This document shows positions 38,070 to 48,064 of a DNA stretch of 60,924 bases, piece by piece (the first letter of the stretch is position 1; every line of letters starts with the position of its first letter). The notes beneath the pieces were generated by a model that searched no databases, had not been told where the DNA came from, and saw only the letters and a list, made by a program, of their open reading frames with translations. The DNA is from Methanothermobacter thermautotrophicus. Lineage in GTDB: Archaea; Methanobacteriota; Methanobacteria; Methanobacteriales; Methanothermobacteraceae. The position numbers and the translations under genes are program-made. The DNA is taken from positions 1-60,924 of the forward strand of contig NZ_QKOF01000004.1 in assembly GCF_014889545.1 (NCBI RefSeq), given 5' to 3'.

Positions 38070-39120
38070 TGAAATCCCCCGCAACTTCTCTGATCTTCTC
38101 AAGAACATCCCTCAGTTCTATAAGGTTTCCACCCATCCTGCTGACGAGTTCAATGTCCCTGCAGCCTGAGGCCATCCTTATATCCTCCATCATCTGTCCG
38201 CTGCTCATCTCTACTGATATGAACCTGCAGCCTTCATCTGCAAGTTCACGGATCCTGTCTGATGGGAAGGGGAACAGTGTTATGGGTCTGAGGAGCCCAA
38301 CCTTTATGTCATCTGCCCTGGCAGCTTCAACTGCGCTCCTGGCCACCCTGCTGCTTATGCCATAGGCCACAAGGACGATATCTGCATCATCCACCAGGTA
38401 CTCCTCATACCTCACCTCATTCTCCTCTATCCTGGCGTACTTCTCCTGGAGGTAGAAGTTGAACTCCTCAAGCTCATCGAAGTCCAGGAATATGGAGGTC
38501 ACAAGGTTCTTCATGGTCTCCCTGTTACCGCAGACAGCCCATGATGTGTCTGGCCTGTGCTCAACCGCCTCCTCGGGGAAGCGCAGTGGCTCGGCCATCT
38601 GACCGAGGACTGCATCTGTGAGGACAATCACGGGGTTCCTGTATTTATCTGCCAGTTCAAAGGCCTCCATTGTCAGGTCGCACATCTCCTGGACACTGCT
38701 GGGCGCCAGGACTATGTTCCGGTAGTTTCCGTGGCCCCCACCCTTCACAAGCTGGTTGTAGTCTCCCTGTTCCGGCCCGATATTTCCGAGGCCTGGACCG
38801 GCCCTCATAACATCCACTATTACTGCAGGTAGCTCTGCACCTGCGAGGAATGAGATCCCCTCCTGTTTCAGACTTATGCCAGGCCCTGATGATGCTGTCA
38901 TGACCCTGTGCCCTGCTGCGGCTGCACCGTATACCATGTTTATTGCAGCCTCCTCTGACTCTGCCTGCACGAATTTCCTTCCTACCATTGGGAAGTACCT
39001 TGAGGCCTCATGGAGTATCTCACTTGCAGGTGTTATGGGGTAGCCGAAGTAGCAGTCGCAGCCAGCGTACATGGCCCCTATTATCACTGCTGTGTTTCCC
39101 TTAACCATCTGTGTTGCCAT
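38062..39120 (-). CDS. vorB: 2-ketoisovalerate ferredoxin oxidoreductase subunit VorB (alpha)
   Basis: The 352-residue alpha subunit has the pyrimidine-binding domain of 2-oxoacid ferredoxin oxidoreductases: [10 protein letters not shown] near residue 26, [29 protein letters not shown] near 55-83 and [11 protein letters not shown] near 275. ATG 39120 follows AGAGGTGT and overlaps the vorC 3' end by 20 bases. Confidence 0.95.
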   Translation of the reverse strand: MATQMVKGNTAVIIGAMYAGCDCYFGYPITPASEILHEASRYFPMVGRKFVQAESEEAAINMVYGAAAAGHRVMTASSGPGISLKQEGISFLAGAELPAVIVDVMRAGPGLGNIGPEQGDYNQLVKGGGHGNYRNIVLAPSSVQEMCDLTMEAFELADKYRNPVIVLTDAVLGQMAEPLRFPEEAVEHRPDTSWAVCGNRETMKNLVTSIFLDFDELEEFNFYLQEKYARIEENEVRYEEYLVDDADIVLVAYGISSRVARSAVEAARADDIKVGLLRPITLFPFPSDRIRELADEGCRFISVEMSSGQMMEDIRMASGCRDIELVSRMGGNLIELRDVLEKIREVAGDFSD

Positions 39121-39340
39121 CTTCACACCTCTCTATGTGGACCTCAATGGCATTTATCTCGGGGCAGGTGTAGTAGCAGTTCCCGCATCCATTGCATCCC
39201 TCGCCCCGGTACTCAACGTAGTGGTAGCCCCTCTCATTGATTTCGCTGCTCATGTAGAGGACATTCCTGGGGCATGCGATTATGCAGCGTTCGCATGCCT
39301 TGCACTCCAGGCTGTTTATCACTGGATATGCCTTCTTCAT
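39101..39340 (-). CDS. vorC: 2-ketoisovalerate ferredoxin oxidoreductase subunit VorC (ferredoxin-like)
   Basis: The 79-residue subunit carries two 4Fe-4S motifs, [12 protein letters not shown] (residues 13-24) and [12 protein letters not shown] (49-60), which relay electrons to external ferredoxin. Its ATG overlaps the stop of the acyl-CoA synthetase gene (ATGA). Confidence 0.95.
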   Translation of the reverse strand: MKKAYPVINSLECKACERCIIACPRNVLYMSSEINERGYHYVEYRGEGCNGCGNCYYTCPEINAIEVHIERCEDGNTDG

Positions 39341-41016
39341 TGGTTTTCACCGTCTCCTTCAAGGTCATGTTCACGGATCTCAACACGCCTTATCTTACCG
39401 CTTATGGTCTTGGGCAGTTCATCAACGAATTCAACTATCCTGGGGTACTTGTAGGGGGCGGTCACACGCTTAACATGGTCCTGGATCTCCTTTTTCAGTT
39501 CCTCTGATGGCTCATAGCCCCTGGCAAGGACGATGGTGGCCTTCACCACCTGTCCCCTTATGGGGTCGGGGTACCCTGTGACTGCACACTCAAGGACCGA
39601 TGGGTGGGATATGATGGCACTTTCAACCTCGAAGGGCCCTATACGGTAACCTGAACTCTTTATGATGTCATCGGTTCTCCCAACGAACCACATGTAGCCA
39701 TCCTCATCCATCCAGGCAGTGTCCCCGGTGTGGTAGTATCCGTCGTGCCACACCTCTGAGGTCTTCTCAGGGTTCCGGTAGTATCCGTTGAAGAGACCGA
39801 TGGGTTTGCCCTCAGCGGTTCTTATGACTATCTCACCCTCCTCACCGACGTCCACGGGGTCACCGTTCCGGTCCACCAGTTCAACATGGTAGCCAGGGGA
39901 TGGCTTGCCCATTGATCCTGGTTTTGGTTCCATCCAGGGGAAGTTTGCTATGCACACAACGCATTCTGTCTGCCCGAATCCCTCCATCAGCTGGAGGCCG
40001 GTGTGTTCCCTGAACCTCTCGAAGACCTCAGGGTTCAGGGGTTCCCCTGCTGTAACCGCGTATTCGATTCCTGAAAGATCATATCTTGAGAGGTCCTCCT
40101 TTATGAGGAATCTGTAGATGGTTGGGGGCGCGCAGAATGTGGTTATATCGTATTTTTCAAGCTTCTCCAGCATCTTCTCAGGGTCAAAGCGGTCGTAGTC
40201 ATAGACGAAGACAGCGCTTCCAGCTATCCACTGGCCGTAGATCTGGCCCCACATGGCCTTTGCCCAGCCGGTGTCTGCAACCGTGTAGTGGAGGCCATCC
40301 TCCCTCACGTTCTGCCAGTACTTGGCTGTTATTATATGGCCCAGGGGGTAGGTGTGGTCGTGTTCTATCATCTTGGGCATCCCTGTTGTACCTGATGAGA
40401 AATAGACTATCAGGGTGTCATCTCCACCTGCACAGTCCTCTGGCCTTTCAAAGTCTGCTGAAACTTTCCTCAGTTCTTTCCTGAGGTTTATCCATCCATC
40501 CCTGTCAGTGTCACCCACCAGTACCTTCTTTGTATCTGAGCCCAGTTCAGCTATGGCCCCATCGAATACTTCAGGGACACCGTCCTCTGCTATGCATACA
40601 ACCATCTTTATGTCAGCCTCCCTTATACGGTAGACGATGTCCTTCTCCTTGAGCATGTGGGTGGCAGGAATTGCTATGGCCCCTATCCTGTGGAGTCCCA
40701 GGAGGGCGTACCAGAAGTCGTACCTTGCCTTGAGGGTCAGCATGACGGTGTCGCCCTTTTTTATACCCTCCCCTGTGAAGAAACTGGCGGCCCTTCTGGA
40801 TAGTTCCTGGAGTTCACCGAAGGTTATCCTCCTCTCCTCTCCATGGTCGTTACACCAGACCAGGGCAACCTTATCGGGTTCAATCTCAGCGTATCGGTCA
40901 ACCACATCGTATGCGAAGTTGAAGTTTTCAGGGACCCTTATCCTGAAGTTGTCACGGAAATCCTCATATGAATCAAATTCAACACGGTTTACGAATTCAT
41001 TGATGAGAGCAGTCAT
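39337..41016 (-). CDS. AMP-forming acyl-CoA synthetase
   Basis: It activates a carboxylic acid with ATP and CoA. The 559-residue protein has the AMP-binding motif [17 protein letters not shown] near residue 206, GFGQTEC near 349, [38 protein letters not shown] near 430-468 and the acetylation/catalytic lysine region KTISGKIRR near 540. Coupling with vorCBA suggests branched-chain acids such as isobutyrate or isovalerate as substrates, for re-use as amino acid precursors; that is inference. GAGGTGT precedes ATG 41016. Confidence 0.9.
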   Translation of the reverse strand: MTALINEFVNRVEFDSYEDFRDNFRIRVPENFNFAYDVVDRYAEIEPDKVALVWCNDHGEERRITFGELQELSRRAASFFTGEGIKKGDTVMLTLKARYDFWYALLGLHRIGAIAIPATHMLKEKDIVYRIREADIKMVVCIAEDGVPEVFDGAIAELGSDTKKVLVGDTDRDGWINLRKELRKVSADFERPEDCAGGDDTLIVYFSSGTTGMPKMIEHDHTYPLGHIITAKYWQNVREDGLHYTVADTGWAKAMWGQIYGQWIAGSAVFVYDYDRFDPEKMLEKLEKYDITTFCAPPTIYRFLIKEDLSRYDLSGIEYAVTAGEPLNPEVFERFREHTGLQLMEGFGQTECVVCIANFPWMEPKPGSMGKPSPGYHVELVDRNGDPVDVGEEGEIVIRTAEGKPIGLFNGYYRNPEKTSEVWHDGYYHTGDTAWMDEDGYMWFVGRTDDIIKSSGYRIGPFEVESAIISHPSVLECAVTGYPDPIRGQVVKATIVLARGYEPSEELKKEIQDHVKRVTAPYKYPRIVEFVDELPKTISGKIRRVEIREHDLEGDGENQ

Positions 41017-41026
41017 CGGTACACCT

Positions 41027-41575
41027 CTACATTATTATTGCCAGGAACCTGGCCTCTTTACCGTCCAGGGCCTCCATGGCGTGTTCATAGGATGAGTCAA
41101 AGAATATGGAGTCCCCCTCATTGAGTATTATCTCATTTTCGTGTATGTAGAACTTTATGCGCCCCTCGAGGACGTAGTTGAATTCCTGTCCAGGGTGGCT
41201 GTTGGTTTTTGGTTTCTCCTTTCTGGGTTCTACTGTGACTATGAAGGGTTCGGCCTTCTTGTGTATGAACTTCTCTGCCAGGTTCTCATAGCGGTACTGT
41301 TTTCTCCTTTCAACCTCCACGCCCTTACCCTTCCTGGTTACCGTGAAGATGTGCATCCTGGTCTCCTCGCCAGTGAGGAGCAGGCCCATGTCAACACCGA
41401 GTTTATGGGCTATCTCGAAGAGTATGCTTGCGGGGATATCATCCTCTCCTGTCTCATATCGGCGGTATGTTTCAACGTCAATTTTGAGGTAATCGGCCAT
41501 CTCTTCTTCTGTGATTTCTGAGAGTTCCCGGAGTTCCCTTACACGGGAACCTATCTCTTTGCTTTTCTCTTTCAT
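41027..41575 (-). CDS. XRE-type HTH plus cupin transcriptional regulator
   Basis: The 182-residue protein has an N-terminal helix-turn-helix (about residues 10-68, [22 protein letters not shown]) and a C-terminal cupin (about 110-180: [42 protein letters not shown]). The cupin may bind a small ligand such as the acid or acyl-CoA handled by the operon. It is the first gene of regulator-acs-vorCBA-gatDE. A 19-base palindrome lies just upstream, where it would be self-regulating. Confidence 0.88.
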   Translation of the reverse strand: MKEKSKEIGSRVRELRELSEITEEEMADYLKIDVETYRRYETGEDDIPASILFEIAHKLGVDMGLLLTGEETRMHIFTVTRKGKGVEVERRKQYRYENLAEKFIHKKAEPFIVTVEPRKEKPKTNSHPGQEFNYVLEGRIKFYIHENEIILNEGDSIFFDSSYEHAMEALDGKEARFLAIIM

Positions 41576-41602
41576 GATTACACCTCATCAGCATCAGGAA
41601 AA

Positions 41603-41621
41603 ATTAATAATGATTATTAAT
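41603..41621. promoter_or_regulatory. Perfect 19-base palindrome in the VOR operon promoter
   Basis: ATTAATAAT-G-ATTATTAAT is perfectly symmetric and lies 28 bases before the start of the HTH-cupin gene, at the expected place of its TATA box. A dimeric regulator bound here would exclude TBP. It is also about 90 bases upstream of the divergent adenosine kinase gene. Confidence 0.5.
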
Positions 41622-41709
41622 GATAAATGTCTCTTCCTTAATAAACTTTCCCATCTTAAATGTTTAAGTTCCACATAATTAAATATGTATCTAGAGGAGG
41701 GTGTTTCCA

Positions 41710-42192
41710 ATGGAGTTAAAGAAGGTTAAGATAGAGTCCCGGGAGGACATAAACATCATACTGGGACAGAGCCACTTCATAAAGACGGTCGAGGACATCT
41801 ATGAGGCGATTGTGAACACGGTCCCCCAGGCGAAATTTGGGATCGCCTTTGCCGAGGCATCAGGGGACTGCCTGGTGAGGCATGCGGGAAATGATGAGGA
41901 GCTCGAGGAACTGGCTGCAGAGGCCATGCTTGAGATTGCAGCCGGACACTCCTTCATAGTGTTCCTGAGGGATGCATTCCCCATAAACGTCCTCCAGCGC
42001 ATAAAGGACGTCCCGGAGGTTGTCAACATCTACTGTGCAACAGCGAATCCGGTTGAGGTTATCATAGCAGAGACCGATCAGGGAAGGGGAATCATGGGAG
42101 TCATTGATGGTAACAGCCCAGGTGAGATAGAGGGTGATGAGGATATAGCTGCAAGGAAGAAGTTCCTCCGTGTTATAGGTTACAAGTTTTAG
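41710..42192 (+). CDS. Adenosine-specific kinase (DUF355 family)
   Basis: The 160-residue protein matches the small archaeal/bacterial family named from a Pyrobaculum adenosine kinase: [16 protein letters not shown] near residue 20, [21 protein letters not shown] near 40-60, [17 protein letters not shown] and GIMGVIDG near 133. It would phosphorylate adenosine. GAGGAGG lies upstream of ATG 41710. A hairpin terminator follows. Confidence 0.85.
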   Translation: MELKKVKIESREDINIILGQSHFIKTVEDIYEAIVNTVPQAKFGIAFAEASGDCLVRHAGNDEELEELAAEAMLEIAAGHSFIVFLRDAFPINVLQRIKDVPEVVNIYCATANPVEVIIAETDQGRGIMGVIDGNSPGEIEGDEDIAARKKFLRVIGYKF

Positions 42193-42213
42193 TGGAATCT
42201 TCACATTTATTTT

Positions 42214-42240
42214 TGAAGCTGGAGGCTTCATCTTTCAGTC
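42214..42240 (+). terminator. Hairpin terminator after adenosine-specific kinase
   Basis: TGAAGC (42214-42219) pairs perfectly with GCTTCA (42225-42230) around a five-base loop, followed by T-rich sequence. Confidence 0.5.
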
Positions 42241-42372
42241 TCTCTTTCCCTGCAACATCACTGGCGGGACACTGATGGATCCATGTGCAGGGGCACCCCG
42301 TGACATGTTCCATGTTCACGGCACACCAAATATATTAAACAGAACAGCCAATATTATTATGGTGGTTGTATA

Positions 42373-42699
42373 ATGTCCGACAAAGTTGTTTTTGTTAAGG
42401 AGAGCGGGAACAAGAACAGAGGGGAGAACGTCCTTGAAATAAACCAGAACCGGGTGAGGATGAAGGAAAAACAGAAGGGCACACTGTCAATAACATTTGA
42501 AAGTCCAGATAAGGGGGACATAGACGCTGCCATGGCCTTCTTTGAGTCAATGACGGATATGGAACCACTCACAATGAACATTGCAGATACAGGTGAGATA
42601 AGGGCCTACTTCAAGGGTACAGCACCCTTCAGTCAGAAGGAAGAGGAGGGTATGACGGTCTACACCTACGGTGTGACCATCCAGGAACTGCAGGAATAG
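42373..42699 (+). CDS. Small acidic protein, unknown
   Basis: The 108-residue protein (MSDKVVFVKESGNK) looks like a compact alpha/beta protein with a central helix DIDAAMAFFESM. There are no cysteines, membrane segments or known motifs. GGTGGT upstream of ATG 42373 and the TATA-like AATATATTA near 42330 support a real single-gene unit. Confidence 0.75.
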   Translation: MSDKVVFVKESGNKNRGENVLEINQNRVRMKEKQKGTLSITFESPDKGDIDAAMAFFESMTDMEPLTMNIADTGEIRAYFKGTAPFSQKEEEGMTVYTYGVTIQELQE

Positions 42700-42740
42700 C
42701 TTCCCCCCTAATTTTATTATTATTTTCAGCTACCATGACC

Positions 42741-43313
42741 CTACTGGTCCTTGGGGTACGTCCACTCCTCGAATATCTTGTATATCCTCTGGGGGTCACT
42801 GAAGACATCTGTCTTATCCATCTTTGATATCCTCTTCACGTGCTCAACGTCCTCCTTTGTTATCTGAAGTTCCAGTTTTTTACCGTTGGGGAGTGTTGTT
42901 ACGACCTTCCCCTCACTGTAATCAGATGGCATGATGTAGACAGGTACTGAGGCCTTCTGCGCCATTATAACGGCGTTGGTCACAAGTGTATCTCCTATTC
43001 TCAGGGAGATCTTGGCGGTGCTGTTGGATGTGCACGGTGCAACAAGTATGAAGTCATACTTTCCCAGCTGCACCTGACCTGCAAGGAATGGTGAATTGGC
43101 GTTTATCTCAACCCATTTCCTGTCAAAGCTTGTCTCCAGGTCCCTGTAGAGTCCATAGTATTTCACAACCTGGTCCCCGGCCTTCGAAATGAAGACGTCT
43201 ATTTTAACACGGTCCCCGTATATCTTCTTAACATCCTTCATTATGGCGTAGGTTTCCGTCAGTTTCTCCCCGGCCCCGGTTATGCACCAGGCCACCCTGA
43301 GTTTCTCTGTCAT
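42741..43313 (-). CDS. afpA: Archaeoflavoprotein AfpA / DmrB-like flavoprotein
   Basis: The 190-residue protein has the flavodoxin-like fold of the UbiX/DmrB superfamily: VAWCITGAGEKLTETY at the start (FMN-phosphate loop) and FILVAPCTSNSTAKISLRIGDTLVTNA near 92-118. Relatives are FMN proteins reduced by ferredoxin or reducing dihydromethanopterin. No Shine-Dalgarno sequence precedes ATG 43313, and a TATA-like TTGATTAATAA lies about 27 bases upstream, so a leaderless mRNA is likely. Confidence 0.82.
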   Translation of the reverse strand: MTEKLRVAWCITGAGEKLTETYAIMKDVKKIYGDRVKIDVFISKAGDQVVKYYGLYRDLETSFDRKWVEINANSPFLAGQVQLGKYDFILVAPCTSNSTAKISLRIGDTLVTNAVIMAQKASVPVYIMPSDYSEGKVVTTLPNGKKLELQITKEDVEHVKRISKMDKTDVFSDPQRIYKIFEEWTYPKDQ

Positions 43314-43524
43314 GGACAGTATTATGTTGGAGGTTATTAATCAAAATTTGGGTGCTGGTGTGATCAACTATTCAGCAGGAGGTTATGGTGGCAGTAGTTC
43401 TTATGGGGGTAATACTGCAGTTAAGGGCTGGATAACGATAAAGAGAGAAGGGAAAGGTTATTTAATTAAGTGGGGTTAATGGGCATTCAAAGATGAGGGG
43501 TCCTGAGTTACGGCTGGCCGGTAT

Positions 43525-44187
43525 TCAATACCCGTCGTCCACAATGACGCCATCCAGTATCCTGATGGTCCTTGAGGCCATGGCAGCCACATCTGGTTCA
43601 TGGGTCACAACGACCAGGGTCACCCCCTCGTCCTCCTGGAGCTCCCTCAGCTTCCTGAGTATTCTTCTGCCGGTCCTTGAGTCAAGGGACCCGGTTGGCT
43701 CATCTGCAAGGATTATGGACGGATCATTGGCTAGGGCACGTGCAATGGCAACCCTCTGGCGCTCACCACCAGATAGCTCGGTGGGTTTCCGGTCAGCCTT
43801 ATCAGCGAGATCAACATATTCAAGGAGCTCCATGGCACGCTCCTCCATGTTCTCATGTTTCACCGCGAACATGGGTATCTCCACGTTCTCAAGGGCCGTC
43901 AGGTTGGGTATGAGGTTGTGCAGCTGGAACACAAAACCTATCTCCTCGGCCCTCAGCCGGCTAAGATCCCTCTCCTCTGAGAGGTCCCTCCCGGCGACAC
44001 GGATCGTGCCGGAGTCAGGAACGTCAAGGGCACCTATCATGTTAAGGAGGGTTGATTTACCGGAACCTGATGGCCCCATTATTGATATGAATTCTCCAGC
44101 ATCAACATCAAGGTTGACTCCGTTGAGGGCCCTTATCCTCCCACTGTCAAAGCTTTTCCTGAGGTCCCTGACTTCTATGGCCTTCAT
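43525..44187 (-). CDS. ABC transporter ATP-binding protein, MacB/LolD type
   Basis: The 220-residue ATPase has Walker A GPSGSGKSTL near residue 38, signature LSGGERQRVAIARAL near 140, Walker B ILADEPTGSLDS near 162 and the H-loop VVTHEPDVA. It pairs with the permease gene just upstream (gap of eight bases). GGTGATC precedes the ATG. This type extrudes peptides, lipoproteins or drugs; the substrate is unknown. Confidence 0.92.
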   Translation of the reverse strand: MKAIEVRDLRKSFDSGRIRALNGVNLDVDAGEFISIMGPSGSGKSTLLNMIGALDVPDSGTIRVAGRDLSEERDLSRLRAEEIGFVFQLHNLIPNLTALENVEIPMFAVKHENMEERAMELLEYVDLADKADRKPTELSGGERQRVAIARALANDPSIILADEPTGSLDSRTGRRILRKLRELQEDEGVTLVVVTHEPDVAAMASRTIRILDGVIVDDGY

Positions 44188-44195
44188 ATGATCAC

Positions 44196-45308
44196 CTACT
44201 CGTACCTCAGGGCCTCTGTAGGGGCAAGCCTTGACGCCCGGTAGGCAGGGTAAAGCCCTCCCAGTATACCTACGGTGAATGCCACTGCAAAGGCCCTCAT
44301 GAAGATTTCAGGGGTGTAGACAGGTTCTATGAATCCCTTCATCCCCAGGGCCAGGAGGACCTGTATCGCCGCGACTCCCAGCACTGAGCCGACAGCACCT
44401 GCCATGGCGGTGAGTACCACAGATTCTCCTAGGATCATGGCGAGTATCCTCCTGTCCCTCCAGCCAACGGCCTTCAGAACTCCGATCTCCCTTGTCCTTT
44501 CAAAAACTGACATTATCATGGTATTTATGACCCCTATACCACCTATTATTATGGCCAGGAGTGAAATGGCCCAGGTAGCAGTGTCAATGGTCTGAAGTCC
44601 CTGGTCAACACTCTGGAGGTCCTCCAGGGAGGCTATGGTTGTGAGGTCACTGTACCTCTTCTCGATTCTATCGGTGACATCCTCCACCCTTGAATTCCGG
44701 GTCATCTTCACGTATATCATGGTGACCTTGCCCTCCTTATCCTCGATCTTCTGGAGTTTCCTGAGTGAGATGAATGCTCCTGAGTCCTGCTGCATATCTC
44801 CTGACTCGAATATGCCCACTATCCTGTAGTCACGGTTCTTTATCCTTATGGTGTCACCAACGCCCTTCCCATGGTTCTCGGATGCGACCTTCCCCATTAT
44901 GACCTCATCTGCATCCGGGTCCCGGAGTGTTCTCCCCTCTGTTATCTTTATCTGACTCATATTGATCTTAGCCGGGTCTATACCTATTAATACGAAGTAT
45001 GGATTGTCATCCAGTGGCTGGACCGCCATGAGGATCCCCACAGCGTCCTCCACGCCGCTCACATTCCGGACCCTGTCAACGTATTCCTCATCTATCTTGC
45101 TGAGGAACATGTCCGAGACATTGGACTCCACTATGGTGAAGTCAGCGCCTCCTGCCTTCAATGTGTTCTCTGTGGACGTTTTCAAACCCTCCGTTATAAC
45201 TCCAAGGGTTACTATGGTTGCAATCCCTATTGCAATACCTGTGATTGCAAGGAGACTCCTTGCACGGCTTCTGAATGGATTCTTCAGGACTAGTGTTATG
45301 AACCTCAT
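44196..45308 (-). CDS. ABC transporter permease, MacB/FtsX type
   Basis: The 370-residue protein has one N-terminal helix (about 15-38), an extracytoplasmic MacB periplasmic-core-like domain of about 220 residues (VEDAVGILMAVQPLDD, IKITEGRTL) and three C-terminal helices ending in the FtsX domain (GVLKAVGWRDRRIL, LYPAYRASRLAPTEALR). That is the standard MacB layout. No ribosome site is seen before the ATG. Confidence 0.9.
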   Translation of the reverse strand: MRFITLVLKNPFRSRARSLLAITGIAIGIATIVTLGVITEGLKTSTENTLKAGGADFTIVESNVSDMFLSKIDEEYVDRVRNVSGVEDAVGILMAVQPLDDNPYFVLIGIDPAKINMSQIKITEGRTLRDPDADEVIMGKVASENHGKGVGDTIRIKNRDYRIVGIFESGDMQQDSGAFISLRKLQKIEDKEGKVTMIYVKMTRNSRVEDVTDRIEKRYSDLTTIASLEDLQSVDQGLQTIDTATWAISLLAIIIGGIGVINTMIMSVFERTREIGVLKAVGWRDRRILAMILGESVVLTAMAGAVGSVLGVAAIQVLLALGMKGFIEPVYTPEIFMRAFAVAFTVGILGGLYPAYRASRLAPTEALRYE

Positions 45309-45516
45309 GGATGATTATATGATGGAGGTTCCTATTATAGATTGACTTCTTATAGAGCTTTAGTGAAATGGAGCAGAAAGAGTGGCGGTTGGCATTTTAA
45401 CTGGATTTTCATCCCACTTAGAAAGGGAAGCTGAAAGACTGGAAAGGAGAATACTTAGATTCTAATGGTGGATCTGAGGTTAAAAAATAATTTAATGGGA
45501 AAAAATGAAGGGAATT

Positions 45517-45915
45517 TCAGGACATTTTACCGGCTTTGAGGACCTCAAATGCGTCAAGGTCAACTGAACCAATGGTGCTGTAGCATTCAGGTTCAGGCAT
45601 ATTCTTGAGGTCCTCCTGGCTTATGTACTTCATCCTGTCAAGACCCCTGACAAAGTACCTGAACTGTGAGCCAAGCCTCTCCCTGAGCCTGTAGCCCTTT
45701 CCGGTGTTTATGAACAGCCTGCGGTTCACCTCATATTCACCGGTGAGTTCATTTATTTTTCTCATCAGCTTTTTCGTGGGGTATCTGTAGGTCCCTTCCT
45801 CCATGGCCATTACTATGTCCAGGGGGACACCTAGTTCCTCTGCAAGTTCCCTCTGGGTCTTCCCGGTGTGAACCCTGTAACCCAGAACCAGAAATTTGAA
45901 TTCATCTTCAATCAT
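45517..45915 (-). CDS. Small HTH-domain protein
   Basis: ATG 45915 (MIEDEFKFL) is chosen because a near-perfect AGGAGGTGGAG lies upstream; the longer frame to 45957 runs through that site. The 132-residue protein has an XRE-like helix-turn-helix at about residues 8-45 (TGKTQRELAEELGVPLDIVMAMEEGTY) and an unrecognised C-terminal part with basic patches. It is probably a regulator; its targets are unknown. Confidence 0.75.
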   Translation of the reverse strand: MIEDEFKFLVLGYRVHTGKTQRELAEELGVPLDIVMAMEEGTYRYPTKKLMRKINELTGEYEVNRRLFINTGKGYRLRERLGSQFRYFVRGLDRMKYISQEDLKNMPEPECYSTIGSVDLDAFEVLKAGKMS

Positions 45916-46146
45916 GGGATCTCCACCTCCTTGAGGTAGAATATGGACAAAAGCCATATAAATATTTTTATAGAAAAAATTATTATAAAAAACGCAATAA
46001 ACCAGATATTAATATTAATAAATAGATAAATTATATTACAAATTACTATATCCATGGTATCGACACATATATGGTAATAACTGAGGGGACACATAAAGCA
46101 AATAATATAAACACTCAGTGAATTATTATGAGATGTGGTGGGTTTA
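45916..46146. other. AT-rich divergent promoter region
   Basis: About 230 bases, very AT-rich (for example 45957-46060), lie between the HTH gene and the NfeD gene. TATA-like sequences occur on both strands, such as ATATAAATATTTTTATA near 45958-45974. No ORF or RNA is seen. Confidence 0.5.
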
Positions 46147-46569
46147 ATGGGACCTGAGTCATGGATAATAATAGCAGCCATATGCCTCATAGGTGAGATG
46201 CTCACAACGGGCTTCTTCCTACTATGGTTTGCCTTCGGAGCACTGGCAGCAGCGGCCCTCGGCTACCTTGGCTTTGACACTACAGCGCAGTTCATAACAT
46301 TCGTCGCTGTTTCAGCTGTCCTCCTTGGAGTTTCAAGGCCATTCGCAGCACGCATAACCGGCGAACCATCAAAAAAGGCAGTATCCGATAGACTGATAGG
46401 GAGAAAGGGAGTTGTGATGGAGGCAATCAGCCCCAAGAACTCTGGCCTGGTGAAGGTTGATGGCGAAACATGGAGGGCCAAATCAGCCACAGTGCTTGAT
46501 GCGGGTGAGGATGTAATTGTGAAGTCCATTGAGGGCGTTAAACTCGTAGTTGAAAAACTGGAGGAATAG
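46147..46569 (+). CDS. NfeD family membrane protein
   Basis: The 140-residue protein has two to three N-terminal membrane helices (about residues 5-65) and a C-terminal OB-type domain ([29 protein letters not shown]), the short NfeD layout without the protease part. NfeD proteins partner with slipins. The slipin gene follows after two bases. ATG 46147 is preferred over GTG 46135 on the basis of GGTGGG just upstream. Confidence 0.88.
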   Translation: MGPESWIIIAAICLIGEMLTTGFFLLWFAFGALAAAALGYLGFDTTAQFITFVAVSAVLLGVSRPFAARITGEPSKKAVSDRLIGRKGVVMEAISPKNSGLVKVDGETWRAKSATVLDAGEDVIVKSIEGVKLVVEKLEE

Positions 46570-46571
46570 AA

Positions 46572-47528
46572 ATGATACTTGAACTGATAATAGTACTGGT
46601 ACTCCTTGTACTGGCATTCAAGAGCCTCAAGATACTAAGACCCTACGAGAAGGGTGTTGTCGAGAGGCTTGGTAAATACCAGAGGACCGTGGAGAGCGGA
46701 CTCGTGGTCATAATACCCTTCATAGAGGCCATAAAGAAGGTCGACATGAGGGAACAGGTGGTTGATGTCCCCCCACAGGAGGTCATAACCAAGGACAACA
46801 CGGTTGTGGTGGTGGACTGCGTCATATTCTATGAGGTGGTTGATCCATTCAATGCAGTCTACAACGTAGTTGACTTCTACCAGGCCATAACCAAACTTGC
46901 CCAGACCAACCTCAGAAACATAATAGGTGACCTTGAACTCGACCAGACCCTCACATCAAGGGAGATGATAAACACCCAGCTACGTGAGGTGCTTGACGAG
47001 GCCACAGACAAGTGGGGAACCAGGGTCGTCCGTGTGGAGATACAGCGCATAGAACCGCCGGGTGACATCGTTGAGGCCATGTCAAAGCAGATGAAGGCTG
47101 AACGTATGAAGAGGGCGGCCATCCTTGAGGCAGAGGGATACAAGCAGTCAGAGATAAAGAGGGCTGAGGGTGATAAGCAGGCAGCCATCCTTGAGGCAGA
47201 GGGTAAGGCAGAGGCCATAAAGAAGGTCGCAGATGCCAACAAGTACCGCGAGATAGCAATAGCAGAGGGACAGGCCAAGGCCATACTATCAGTTTTCAGG
47301 GCCATGCATGAGGGTGACCCCACAAATGATATAATAGCACTCAAGTACCTTGAGGCCCTTGAGAAGGTTGCCGATGGAAGAGCAACAAAGATACTGCTCC
47401 CGGTGGAGGCCACAGGCATCCTTGGATCCATTGCAGGAATCTCAGAGATGCTCTCAGATCCAGAAGACAAGGGAAGCTCAGAGGACAAAAAGGAATCACA
47501 GCAGGTTGAAAAATCTGAAAAACAGTGA
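46572..47528 (+). CDS. Slipin / stomatin-like SPFH membrane protein
   Basis: The 318-residue protein has one N-terminal membrane segment (residues 1-20), an SPFH domain ([22 protein letters not shown] near 25-46; [19 protein letters not shown]), then a long Ala/Glu/Lys coiled coil from about 175 ([22 protein letters not shown]) and an acidic tail. Such proteins form ring scaffolds in the membrane and act with NfeD. A T6 tract at 47541-47546 may end the transcript. Confidence 0.93.
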   Translation: MILELIIVLVLLVLAFKSLKILRPYEKGVVERLGKYQRTVESGLVVIIPFIEAIKKVDMREQVVDVPPQEVITKDNTVVVVDCVIFYEVVDPFNAVYNVVDFYQAITKLAQTNLRNIIGDLELDQTLTSREMINTQLREVLDEATDKWGTRVVRVEIQRIEPPGDIVEAMSKQMKAERMKRAAILEAEGYKQSEIKRAEGDKQAAILEAEGKAEAIKKVADANKYREIAIAEGQAKAILSVFRAMHEGDPTNDIIALKYLEALEKVADGRATKILLPVEATGILGSIAGISEMLSDPEDKGSSEDKKESQQVEKSEKQ

Positions 47529-47655
47529 TTCCTTCATATCTTTTTTGTAAAACAGTGGTTCATACTTTAAAGGCCTTCTCTTTAAGGGACCCCACTCTTG
47601 ACCCATGTTACTTATAAATATCACCTTGAACATAGTTAAAATGGAGGTGCTAAAT

Positions 47656-47979
47656 ATGAAAGAGGATGTTTTCTATGGGAAGGGCATGGTGCACGTGAAG
47701 GAGGACTACCCTGACATCTATGAGGCGGTTGTTAAACTGAATGAGGCCGCCTACACAGGTAAGGTCCTTGATTACAGGACACAGAAGCTCATAGCCCTCG
47801 GGATAACAGCATCAAACTCCGATGACCGTGCAGTTAAAAAACAGATACAGAGTGCAATAAACGAGTTCGGAGTCACAAAGGATGAGATAGTTGATGTCCT
47901 GCGTGTTGTTCTCCTCACATCAGGCAATCCACCCTTCGTCAAGGCCATGAGAATACTCTACGAGGTTCTTGGGGACTGA
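47656..47979 (+). CDS. Carboxymuconolactone decarboxylase-like protein lacking the redox cysteines
   Basis: The 107-residue protein has the CMD/AhpD helical fold pattern (KLIALGITASNSDDRAVKKQIQSAINEFG...EIVDVLRVVLLTSGNPP). The CxxC...H motif of AhpD-like members is absent (residues read NSDDRAVKKQ), so it is not a thiol peroxidase. Function is unknown. GGAGGTG at 47643-47649 fixes the start at ATG 47656 rather than 47641. Confidence 0.8.
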   Translation: MKEDVFYGKGMVHVKEDYPDIYEAVVKLNEAAYTGKVLDYRTQKLIALGITASNSDDRAVKKQIQSAINEFGVTKDEIVDVLRVVLLTSGNPPFVKAMRILYEVLGD

Positions 47980-48034
47980 AACAACACCTTTAATTTTTCC
48001 ATTACAGATACCTTCTCAGACGTTCATCGAAGCA

Positions 48035-48064
48035 GATCACAGTAAACTTTTTAAGTGATCACAG
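48035..48064 (+). promoter_or_regulatory. Direct repeats flanking the rpl15e TATA region
   Basis: GATCACAG occurs at 48035-48042 and 48057-48064, 22 bases apart, with the TATA-like CTTTTTAAG between them. The layout suggests the promoter of the ribosomal/exosome superoperon. The leader that follows (about 48085-48148) has two short hairpins, including GGGA-TACGT-TCCC. Confidence 0.35.

Noticed and set aside
38070-38108. Longer VorA start
   Set aside because: The extension lies within vorB and has no ribosome site; GTG 38069 follows GGGGGAT.
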